A DNA stretch of 64,000 bases from Pachypanchax playfairii. Lineage: Eukaryota > Chordata > Actinopteri > Cyprinodontiformes > Aplocheilidae. Shown here piece after piece: positions 49,898-60,222 of the stretch (within the stretch, counting starts at the first letter, position 1; each line of letters starts with the position of its first letter). A model generated the notes under the pieces. That model was not told where the DNA came from. It searched no databases and saw only the letters and a program-made list of their open reading frames with translations. The DNA is taken from assembly GCA_006937955.1 (NCBI GenBank), contig SSNP01000010.1, forward strand, positions 4,786,697 through 4,850,696, written 5' to 3'. Both the position numbers and the translations under genes were made by a program.

Positions 49898-50874
49898 TTT
49901 AAACCTGAATTATGAGTAATTATTTATGAATAAATTAAAAGACGGACAAAACAAATCAGACTGAGTTTTTTAAAGCTGTTTCCTGCAGACCTACATGTCT
50001 GAGGTGAGTTGACAACTCTGTGTCACACATCTATAACCATCTCTTTGCTGATATTTTCAAAAATTATTATATTGTGTTGTCACTTATTTAATACAAGGAT
50101 TTTCTTAATAGTTATTGCAGATATCTGTAAAATGCAGCATAACAACTTAGAGGTCAGAATGGTCCAAAAGCAACCTGCTTTCCAGTCATGAATATTACAT
50201 AGCGATGCACTTGTGAAGCTGTTTTTTGTTGGCAGAGTGCACTCGGATATGATCCAGCCTGTGCCACTTAAATTTACGCTCAAGAGCTGCAGGGTTGTTC
50301 ACATCATGCACACTGTAATAACACAACCATTTGCACACATGCTGATGGATGGAGGCACAGAGACCTCTGTTATATATACATATGCAGAAATGCAGGACCA
50401 TATAGCAGCGTGAGGTTCACCATACCTGCTTCATGATATTTAGAGATTACTGGATCCTAGATCAATGGCTCACTAAACAAAGTTAGACCTGCATACTGTT
50501 TTCTGAGTGGGGGCTGGGGATGGGGGTGTTTTAGGCTTTTTTTTTCAGGGGTTGGGTTTAGCTCCTCAGTTCCAGTGGGGAAAAAAAAACCTTCTTCAGT
50601 TTGGGCATTCTGTGTGCAGACTAAGGATGTGATGTTTAAGACAGAAGCGACCCTGTAGCAAAGCAGTTTTATAAAAAAAAAAAAATAGAACTTGGATCAT
50701 AGTGGATCAAGTGACAATTTTTATTTGTTAAAAAGTTACAAATGTTTTGTATAACAAACATTCTGAAAGAAATGTAAAATGACAATGAAAAAGCATAGAC
50801 CAGTCAAAGTCAAAGCTGATTTTATTAATTTAAAGGGAAAAAAAATCAATCCAAACTAACCTGATTTTGTTATG
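49898..50874. other. Spacer between two Tc1-like copies
   Basis: No gene is recognised. About 50800-50870 (agaccagtcaaagtcaaagc) may be a further eroded piece of the Tc1 copy that follows. Overlapping open frames at 50009-50413 on both strands have no family resemblance. There is a poly-A run at 50672-50684. Confidence 0.45.
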
Positions 50875-51302
50875 AACAGGTTGTTCATGCATAAAAACCC
50901 TCCAATATTCAATTCAATCATACTTTATTTATTCCCGAAGGATAATTAGATGTTATAGTAATTAATTTTTCCGAAGAGAGTCACTGTAAAAGGTTGAATA
51001 TGGTTGAATTAAAACTATTCTCCAGACATGACATGACATGAACGATTTTTTTACCAGGTATCAAAATGCCTGTTGTTTCCACCGTTAGTGGCACCAACAA
51101 GTTATTAGGTTTACAATACCTCTTTAGCATGGATAACTTTTCTAACTTGGAAATGAAAATATAATTTTAAAATTACATTTTTTTTAATTTAATGTTTTTT
51201 TGTCTAAGTTTAGTTTGCTGATCAGAAACATTTAGGTGATCCAAAAAAAGAAACACAAACAGGAAAAAAGTATAAGGACGCAAATATATTTCACAGCACT
51301 GT
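50875..51302 (+). mobile_element. Tc1-like transposon, 3' part, interrupted
   Basis: The left part, ggttgttcatgcataaaaac then cctccaat, is the transposase C-terminal block (canonical gcggttcatgc.cgaaaaccctccaat). After an 88-bp insert it resumes with atggttgaattaaaactatt, then gtttccaccgttagtggcac, the terminal ttattaggttta, and the right inverted end ggacgcaaatatatttcaca then gcactgta. It is related to 49079-49897 and has the same orientation. The 5' two-thirds are missing or unrecognisable. Confidence 0.8.
50909..50996 (-). mobile_element. 88-bp retroposed LINE tail inserted in Tc1
   Basis: The insert lies between AATAT (50904-50908) and a second AATAT (50997-51001), a 5-bp candidate TSD at the exact place where the Tc1 reading is broken. 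On the minus strand it ends ccttcgggaataaataaagt then atgattgaattga, the tail of severely 5'-truncated percomorph LINE insertions. It must be younger than the Tc1 copy. Confidence 0.65.
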
Positions 51303-54224
51303 AGATGGTTCAAACATGTTGAACATAATCTACTACTTTAAAAATATATTTAAAATAAAAAGTGCAGAAAATTTGCATTTTCCAGTCTGTAAAGCAAATT
51401 TTGACCAGACTGATCATTTCCATTACACAGTGTCTAATATCTATTTTTTTATGTGCAGCAACACCTCCCAACCTCCTGTCATGATCTCTGAGGCTTGCTG
51501 CAACACACTTCATGTCTGTATTTGCTGCTTCGTAATCAAAGATCCTCTGATGTGAAAATGAAATGTGTGAAAGAAGAGACAAACTAACTGGTCTGTACCA
51601 ACATGTGCAGGCAACACAGGTCACTTACTACACAAAGGCGATCTATTCACCAGGAAGATCTTTTTAATTAGGCTATGTTCTTTTCATTAACCAGCCAGTG
51701 AAATGTCTGTGTCCATTTGTCACCCTGCTTTGCTCAGGCACAGCTTGGTGAAAATACCCTTTTTGTCTCCTCACAGTTCGAGATCCCTGCTTCTCATTAT
51801 ATATCCTCATTCACTGAAATGTGTTTTTTCCTCCTTCTTCTTTAGATTAGCATGATAATACCCCTTAGCGGACAGGAAAAGTGGTGAAGAGCTATTGCAG
51901 GATTGCTCATCAGATTCACTGTGTTCAAGATCGTGGTTATTATTATAGTGAATGCACCATCAGTTAAACTAACAGCCTGAATTCCGACATTTATCTCCAG
52001 TGTCATAGAATGATTGTCAATTGCACAGAGAGCTCAATGGCAAATTGCAGGTTATGTCTTGCTCCTTGGTGCCTGGATCCTTCCCCAGTGTAATTATTCT
52101 ATGTTAATTCAGCCCCCCATGCAGTTTCCATGATAGTCAGAAGGCTTCCCAACTGTTTGGATGAGAATTGAAATTTGAGTGAGTAAATGTGTTCATTTAC
52201 ACTTTGGTATTTCCCAGGAAACCTGGGCACATCCTCCATTTCTTCCTTAAGCACAGAGTCAAGGGGAAGAAACCCCCCCCCCCCCTCGGGCTTGTAGTTG
52301 TTTCCAGAGATGGGGTCGCGTGCAGGTCAGGCCACCTTGAACTCCTCAGCTGGATTTATTGTGTCCGAGGTGGACAGGGTCAAGTCACCTCCTCCCCTCC
52401 AACACAAGGACTCTGTTAGTGTCGGACATGGAGCAGACTCTGGCAGCACAGACAAACCCGTGTTACACTCTCGAATGAGAACCCTGCATGGGTCAGAGGT
52501 CGTATGTTAAGGGTGATGGCATGACCTAATACTGACTGATTATTCCTAAGTCTGCATGGGGGGGTTGGGGTTCAAGCCTCTTGGCTTCAACCCCCATGGA
52601 GAATAAGTGAATTTGGTAGGAAACGTTCTAGGTCCCAACTTGTTTGACTCTGCTGCTTCACTGTACACCTCTGTGGGGCTGCGTTTTCACTTAGCCTGAA
52701 AGAAGACACCAGACCACATGTTTCCTTTTAACAGATAGTTGAGTGGAGAAAGGGCATACGTGGGGTCTGTTTGTCATTTGGAGGAAGACGGAGGAGGCCA
52801 CACTCCCAAGTTCCTCTGCAAGATTTATTATTTGTTTAAAACATGACCAGTGCTGGTCACTGAAGATGAAATCAATCATTCAATTAGTGCAGTTCAAAGT
52901 TTGTTAAAGGTCACTCAGTGGCTAAATTATTTTAATTTTATTATAAATTAAAACATGTTTGTAGTTATCTTTGCCAGCTTTTCTTTTAGTGTTGATGTTT
53001 TTAACCCAACATAAAGTTATTGCTCCAATATTTATTTAATTTAATTACATAATTCTCTAATTTAAGGAATTCTTGAGCACATAGAGGTTTTTCTTGCTTT
53101 AATATTGGATAGTAGAAGGATAGACGTTGCTCCTGAATGTGGAACCTCTTACTTTCCTGATCATTACAGAAGTCTTGTAAAGTTTCATAATGAGCGGTTT
53201 AGCATGTCGTTAACAATATGGGGTTTAGTATTTTATCTCAAAGACTTTTTTGGAAATGAGGGATTGATTTTCTTTAATTTCAAGTAGGACAAATGAAACT
53301 CTACATAATTACACATGGTCATTTTAATTTTGTACCGAGGTCTGATGCAGACTGTTAATTGGCCAAGTTTCCAATTTATATACAATTTATTTTGTTGATC
53401 AATAACCAAAAAGTGAGTAATCTTTGATGAATCATGCCCCCTGGAGGAACCTGCATTTTGTCCCTAAGCTAAAAACATGTTTGTGTGCCAGACTGATTTG
53501 TGTGATTTGACTGATTATTAAAAGTTTTATTAAATTTTCTTTCCCTGATCCATGTCTCAGAAAACCAGGATCTTTTTTAAGTTGCTGTGATCAAAATATA
53601 CAAATCAAGGATTTATTGATCTGGTGGCCATAAAATCCAAGTGTGTTATGGTTTTACTGAAAACATCAATAGGGAACCTTAAAAAATGGTGCGGGGAAAA
53701 ATTCTGAAATTGATTTCTTGTTGTTTTGGAAAAAATGGTTTGGGAGAATCAGGAATTGTCTGCTTTTGATTCTCCATTCTGGTATTGCACCTAGTAGTTT
53801 GATTTAGATTAATTATTGTATAATTCAATTGAAATCTTGTTCAACTGATTAAGAAAATGCTACTAAAGTGACAGAGTGGAGGAGAGCAAACCTTTATATT
53901 TTCTTTTCTTGGAATTTTTCAAAAGTTTGCTACATTTTAGATCACAGGATTTTTGGCCAAAGTGGAAAGATTGCAGAATCGTCACATTCCATCAGAAAGA
54001 CTTGGAACAGCTGGACTCATGAAGCGACACGCTACACTTCATGCTAGTGGTGTTAATTAATAATTTGAGCTAAAGATATGTTTATGTCATGATTAGCACC
54101 ATCTTTGTTCTGTTAACATCACTTTATCATGATGGTACCATGTTAGAAGTGCACTTAATTCTGCCTCTGCTTATATCAGTTTTATTCTTACAGTCTTTGT
54201 ACACTCATGATTATCTAATTTATA
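51303..54224. other. Putative intron DNA, no exon recognised
   Basis: 51660-52140 is non-repetitive and contains a run of homeobox- and Meis-like words (tgattgtcaattgcacag, caatggcaaattgcagg, gtgtaattattc, gttaattcag); it is a candidate conserved element. A 13-C run lies at 52273-52285. 52320-52530 holds several nuclear-receptor half-sites and is open on the + strand (52298-52510); I do not recognise the translation and see no flanking splice pair. 52900-54224 is plain AT-rich DNA. Confidence 0.4.
52490..52502 (+). promoter_or_regulatory. Candidate DR1 nuclear-receptor element
   Basis: GGGTCA-G-AGGTCG is two direct half-sites with one spacer base, the arrangement bound by RXR heterodimers, HNF4 and COUP-TF. 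More half-sites lie close by: AGGTCA at 52324, GGGTCAAGTCA at 52377 and TGACCT at 52522. Half-sites are short, so chance is a real alternative. Confidence 0.3.
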
Positions 54225-54400
54225 TACAGTGGGGCAAAAAAGTATTTAGTCAGCCACCAATTGTGTAAGTTCTCCCACTTAAAAAGATCAGAGAGGCCTG
54301 TAATTTTCATCATAGGTATACCTCAACTATGAGAGACAAAATGAGGGAAAAAAATCCAGAAAATCACATTGTCTGATTTTTAAAGAATTTATTTGCAAAG
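54225..54400 (+). mobile_element. Tc1/mariner-like element, left end only
   Basis: It starts tacagtggggcaaaaaagta, then tttagtcagccaccaattgt, cagagaggcctgtaattttc, caactatgagagacaaaatg, and ends at gaatttatttgcaaa. This is the left terminal region of a Tc1-like family very common in fish, and different from the family at 49.1 and 50.9 kb. The sequence leaves the family after 176 bp, so the transposase gene and right end are missing. Confidence 0.85.
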
Positions 54401-55979
54401 TAAAACTTTACAGCATGCTGCTTGGATGGATTGTCATGATCAGTGTTAACTTTGCTAAGCAGAATGTTAAACTACCTACTGCTTCACTGCAAAATTGCTG
54501 TTCGATTCATACCTGATTTAATCTTTTAAAATGTTATTTAGCCCATGTTATCTCATGCTTTTAAGACTTTTTTTGTAAGAAAATGTTTCATTGACTCACA
54601 AGGTAAAAAAAAAACCTTATTAAAAAATAATCTAAATGTAGTAAAATCTTGATTGTGATTTCACCATACATAAAATATGATATATTTTTGGCATATCTCC
54701 CACCTATAGTGGTCAGTAAAGGTGCATTTATCTGACTATGTATTGTCTGCGTCTATCTGCTTAGAATTATGAGGATGGAATCGTGTTTTATCACTTTTTC
54801 CATATTTTGAAATCACTGATATCACAAGTTTAAAAAGTTAGTATATCCATAACATATTCTGTCAAATGCAAAGACTTAAAAATTAAAGTTGTGCACATAC
54901 GAAAACCAGCACAGGAAAAGCAAACATCTGGTACAGCAGAAGTCAGGCATTGTTTTAATTACTCTTCAGTTGTTGGTTCAAGATGTGGTTTTAAAGTTAT
55001 TCAATTGCTCACATAAGTGTACTGCCAATACATTTTCGTCAGCACTTTTTCTAAACTCGAGTTAGACTGAATTCATCTTTACCTTATTTTTTTTTTTTTA
55101 CAATCTTGCCCTTTTTTAGTCTTGTAATGTTAGAGTTTTCCCATTCCATTCTCTTTCATCTAATGCAAAGTTTTAGTGTGATTCGAACATATGGCCCAAT
55201 CTGACAAAAACCCTTTCCTTTATCTGAATTACAAAGCACAAACACAAACGTTTAAGTTCATTTAGATACATTTAGAGGCCAATTTGCTGTCTGTAGACTT
55301 AAAAAGCTTCAGAGATCTTATTGTCTGGCACCATTGCTACACTGACACAGGAATTTGTTTTCCACCAGGCCTTATCAGTCTTTTGATGTTTAGTTTTTCC
55401 CAGCCTGTAAGTTTCTTTTAAACACCCTGAAATGCTGAAACAAGAAAGTAATGACTACATGCTTAATGGAATTGAATTCCTTGCAATGAACTGATGCTGA
55501 TAAATAACACGCAATCACAATCTGAGATTTCTGTGCCTTATGTTAAAAGAGAGAGGACTCAAAGAGTGGAGAAGAAAAACTAGCTGACAGGCTGGTTTTC
55601 CTGTAACCTTAGCTGAACCAGTGTGTGACTGCCAGCTGGAGAGTTTACAGATCCCAAACTCTGAAAATCTTATTTGGCTTCAAAGCTTTGAAATGTGCAC
55701 AGTCAAAACTTTCATCATTTGTCAATTTTAGGTTTTCTGTGGGTTATTTCACTTTAAAAATATCTCCAGAAAACAAGGAGATATGGCCAAAATGTTTAAA
55801 TTAGACAGTAAAAACAGGCTTTTCCCAAGTGATTCATACTTAACAAGTGTGTTTTGGCTTTACTGCATATTCTACATACACCAGCTTTTGATTGTTTTAC
55901 AACTTGAGCCCATAATTTATTGAGTAATCGCACATTGAAACTCAATAGAAGCAAATAGTGACCATATTATCATCTACTT
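54401..55979. other. Putative intron DNA, no exon recognised
   Basis: AT-rich with poly-T at 55087-55100. I recognise no coding frame, repeat family or motif cluster. Confidence 0.5.
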
Positions 55980-56313
55980 GCTGCACAGTGAGCAGTTGGT
56001 AGTTTGTCGCCTTGCAACAAGAAGGTTCTGGGCTCCAAAGTTGCCCTTTCTGCATAGAGTTTGCATGTTCTCCATATGCAGGGGTGAGTTCTCCGGGGAC
56101 TCTGGTTTTATTCCCAAAGACCCAAAAACACACACAATAGTTGTTGACCCTGACTGGGCCCAGGGTGTGACTGTGTTGGTCTCTGTGGCCCTGTGATGGA
56201 CTGGCAGATTGTTTAGGATATAATCCTCATTCCTGCCCAGTGACTGCTGGAGAAAGGCACGAGCTTCCCCGTGACCCTGCACAGGAACAAGTGGGCATAA
56301 GAGACAGATGGAT
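55980..56313 (+). mobile_element. V-SINE-like SINE, near full length
   Basis: The tRNA-like head (gagcagttggtagtttgtcg as A-box region, gcaacaagaaggttctggg toward a B box that has lost its GTTCGA core) is followed by the conserved core tagagtttgcatgttctcc, then ctccggggactctgg, cccaaagacccaaaaac, ctctgtggccctgtgatgga, ctggcagattgtttagg, cctgcccagtgactgctgga and cgtgaccctgcacaggaac. Core and order are those of the DANA/mermaid (V-SINE) group. It is the reference copy in this window for the pieces at 12.5, 24.4 and 25.3 kb. ATCTAC occurs just outside both ends and is a possible TSD. Confidence 0.75.
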
Positions 56314-57058
56314 TGTTATCTACATGTGCTTCCCTTTTCATAATTGATCAAACATTTATTATGCTGTCCCTTTGTGCAATAGTTTATTTTCTTAATTTCA
56401 TGCCAGAGATTTTGAGAGAAAAACTGGACTGTGAATATTCATGTTTCACACATTAGACACAGCAACAATCTTTGCAACAAGCTGCCCACTCATTCCTTCT
56501 TTGAACATGTGTTCTCCACACATGCAAGCTTTTCACATACTGCTGTGTCTTTATACATGGAAATTTATCAGGGAGAGATGTGCCATGCTTTAGAGTGTCC
56601 ATGTTATTTGGTACTGTAGTTTTTTTTTGTAGGTTTGTGCTCTGGCAAGGTGAAGACATTTTTTCTGGGAGCAGATTGCCAGAGCAGATTGTGAGCTGAG
56701 ATGCTATCAGAAGATTTGGCTAGTTTTAGCGCTGGGATTTGTCGAATGATTTTGTTCACTTATTGCAAAAACAACCTGTTGTCATGCAAACTGCTTTCCC
56801 AAATAAATACTTTTTTCCAGATAACTCTTAAGAAAGCAATTTCACATCTACATGGCAATTCTTGGCATTTTACAGATGAGAAACGAATCCTGTATCCAGG
56901 ATTATGGGCGATACTCATGATTTGGACTTGGAGTCCTTTGCTGGAAAATAAAAACATGACTGTGTTCAGAGTCTTTTAGGTAGCATTACTTGCAAGCTGC
57001 TCAGCATTATGTCTGTGATACACACACATGTAAGATGCATCTCTTATTTTTCCCTTAG
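56314..57058. other. Putative intron DNA, no exon recognised
   Basis: No repeat family is recognised. 56431-56619 and 56701-56979 are open on the + strand, without domain resemblance. The 3' end of this stretch is a good polypyrimidine tract and acceptor (ttatttttcccttag). Confidence 0.4.
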
Positions 57059-57145
57059 ATTCACAGACAGCCACAGCAGCTGAACCCTGTTTGCTCACCT
57101 GTTTGATGGAATGCTGCAGTCTGCTAACTTTACTAAAGCTCTAAG
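57059..57145 (+). other. Candidate internal exon, 87 bp
   Basis: The stretch is preceded by ttatttttcccttag and followed by an ideal donor aag|gtaaga, the same donor as at 39455. It has a balanced, exon-like composition within AT-rich DNA. All three frames contain a stop if read from the acceptor, but an ATG at 57111 is open to the donor (MLQSANFTKAL), so it could be a 5' UTR exon that also carries the translation start. I do not recognise that peptide. It may equally be a chance pairing of splice-like signals or an exon of a non-coding RNA. Confidence 0.3.
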
Positions 57146-60135
57146 GTAAGAGATGCTATTTCCCTCCTAAATGTCTCCTAATTAAACACTGAATATTTAA
57201 TTTAACTAAATAAAATAGAAGACATTTACAGAAACAAGAGTTTTATTATCTTTATAGAATCAAAATTCAATTTGGAAAACAGTCAGCTATAACATGATTA
57301 TGATACTGAGTTTAATTACCTCTTAAATATTTTTATAAAGTTTATAAAAACTTTCTCTTGATTCAGGGACAAACTTAGCTACTCAATACTTAAATAGCAA
57401 TGAAGTGGCAAAGGTAGAATAGTGAAAGCGCTGTGCTTATAATATCCAGTGCTTCAACACTAAATGGCATTTTAAAAGCATTAAATTAATGTCTGTACTT
57501 TGTTTAATTGTGTCCTACTTGAGTTGAAGTATAAATCTCAGTTGATAAAATGTTGAATTTTCAGGGGTTGTTGAGGGTGTTTTTAACTGAGCTTTTTGAA
57601 TTTGTTAAGGCTTCACTGGTAACACTGATTACAAAGTTGTTTTCATCCATTACCAGAAAAATAAGCATGCAGGGATTTGCTAATTGCACAGCATGATTGT
57701 CAGAATTAAATCTTAAAAAATCAGTCTTAACCCTAATCATAGAAAATCTTATATTCTACACAATGGACTGCTATAATAGAAAAAAAACCATTTTGTTGTT
57801 GTAATTTAAAATGTATCTTAAAGTGAAGTTCTTATTTCTGCAACAAAAGAAGGAACACATGATTACAGTGTCCTCTATGGACCAGTTTTGATGTCGGGGT
57901 TTCAGATAGTCAGTGGGAAACAAGCTGCAGCAAAGCATCAGTAACTTAAACCGTTAACCACGAACTACATTTTCTGGTAAAGACTTTAAGTGAGCTGAAC
58001 TGTTTGGACAGTAGAGGACAGGGCAAAGGAGTGGTGAAGACACAATGCCTCATGGGAAGGATGGAGGCAGATGGTTGGCCAGATGCAGGTCTGTTGTAAC
58101 CTTCAACAATCCAGAAAGTAAAAGCAATAAAGTGTTAAAAACACAAGCCACATTATGACGTGTTCAGCAAAATGACTCTGAATTCTGTGGTGTGGAATTA
58201 GTTTCCTGAGTTGTTTTGCTGTTAGATGTGTTGATGTGTACATAGATACTCCTTTGTGTTGTCACCAATATTGCAAAACCATTAGGGAGAAACTTAAATG
58301 TATTGTGGTTCACATTGTTCAAGTTTAGATGATGTATTGTAAAGGAAACAAAAATAATTGACTTATAAAGCTGTTTAAAAGAAAATGGGAACCTGCAGAG
58401 TTTTGTGTTGCCTGTGGGCCAGATATGTATTTTCCAGTTAAAGATCAGGTAACTCAAAGTGTAACTCTCTGTCTTTGCTACTTTAATACAATATAAGCAC
58501 TAAGAAAACATGTCAATGTAAAAAGTTCTTTCATTTTTCTATTGTAAATAATTTGGGTCATTGTTTCAGACCAAAATCATTCAAACTATTTTCTGCCAAT
58601 TCAATAATCAATTTACTGATTATAAGAAAGAGTCATCAAACCAGAAAGCTCACTTATAGAATGATGTGAACCCAAACTAATGGTGCAAAAAAGACTATTT
58701 TACACTTGCTTAAATAAAAAGATTTAAAACAGGGAGTCTTATCTTTTTAATTACAATTTAATAGGAAATGTGTGCATATGGATCAGTCTAAGTTCTTGTC
58801 CTCTACTCTCACACTTATTTATAAATGACAATAATTAAGAGATGACAATGATTATCAGAGTACTGAGAGTCTGTTGAACCAAGGTTTTAATTACTTGGCC
58901 TCTGATGTCAGATGGACTCATTTTGATTAAAATTTGACCACCTTTTTTTAATGGCTGATTCTGATATTGATGTTTAGAAATCAGGGCAGCTGGTGACTGC
59001 CTTCCTAATTTGCTGATACTTTTTTCATGCAAAAAAATCAAAGTTTAAGAAAATGTGTTCATAATTTGCAAAAAATAGAGTAAATATACATTTACTGAAC
59101 AACATTAAATACACTTAAACAAAAAGATAATTCTTCTTTAAAAAAAAAAGAAAAGCAAAATTAGTGCTGAACTTGGCAACAACAAGCAGGATCAGATCGT
59201 GATTAACATGTTTAATAAATAAATAAATAATAGGAAAAATATGTAAACAATACAAAAGTACAGACTGTCTTTAGATTTGGGTCCATTCCAGTCACGTCCC
59301 ATGTTTTCAGCCCACATCAGTCTTCAGTTCTTCCACTTTCAGAGCTGCAGGTTGTTATTGTGGCTTTACAAACTGGTTGCAAACACTTTACTTTCCCTGG
59401 AGATGGATCAAGGAAATATTTCCATAAGGGATGAGATTTTTGTTGAGGCAGGAAACTGGAACTATTAAAAAAGTGAAACTATTATTGTTATATAATAGTT
59501 TACAGCTAAATTTAATGAGTAAAATTCAGTAAACACAAAACTATCAGCAATTTACTCATATTCTCTTATTCAAAATACTTTTTGACTTTCACTGTCAGTA
59601 TCAGTTTCAGACTGGTGTAATCACATGTGTTTTTAAGCACAACATAACATTGTTACTAACAGCGAATCTGTGAGCGACTTGGTAATGATGGCTTTATTCA
59701 TTTCCAATGAGAGAAGCATTCTCATACATAACAGCTGTGTGTGTGAGGGAGGCAGACCTCCCAAACAAACTGCAACAGCTGCTTCATTTCACAGGAGAGA
59801 CATTATCTGCTCATAAAAGTTTCTCTATATCAGATTGTTTGCTCCATCAGTCATACACACAAAATGCACAAGGATGGAGCACCTTGCGTTAGTTTCTCTC
59901 CCTGCGAGAACTCAGTGAAGTTCTACCTTGTGGCCAAAAAGGTGAGATTCTCCTGGATCAATAAATCTGTAAACATCTGATGTCTTTGGTAACTTCTAAT
60001 TCTAACTCAAGGCTCAGTATAAAGCTTGATCTTATCTACATTTTCATCTAAACATAAAATCTAATTCAGTAAAACTAAATGTGTCAAAATAAAAAATGTC
60101 TTATTGTATCGGGTAGTTAGTTTGCTTTTTTCCAG
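57146..60135. other. Putative intron DNA, no exon recognised
   Basis: AT-rich, with poly-A at 59139-59149 and (AAAT)n at 59216-59228. I recognise no repeat family or coding sequence. Open frames at 58164-58457 (minus) and 59277-59468 (plus) show no known motif. Confidence 0.45.
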
Positions 60136-60222
60136 AAGTTGGCACACAGACTGGAGAACCACCATCCTGGCTTAGTGTCTCCCTCTAGCTCATGGCAGCC
60201 ACGATATTATGATGCTTAAAAC
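60136..60222 (+). other. Candidate internal exon, 87 bp
   Basis: The acceptor gtttgcttttttccag and donor aaac|gtaagt are both close to consensus. All three frames are closed. The longest reading, from the acceptor, runs 27 codons (KLAHRLENHHPGL...) to a TAA just before the donor. It would fit a UTR exon or a non-coding RNA exon, not a coding one. Its length equals that of 57059-57145, which may be chance. Confidence 0.22.

Noticed and set aside
51831..52048. Possible exon after the strong acceptor cttcttctttag
   Set aside because: No consensus donor follows (best is gcag|gttatg), and the sequence looks like a non-coding regulatory block.
52298..52510. 70-codon frame as a coding exon
   Set aside because: Composition is suggestive, but there is no acceptor or donor at sensible positions and the peptide is not recognised.
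55942..56282. Open frames on both strands at 56 kb
   Set aside because: They fall entirely in the V-SINE copy.
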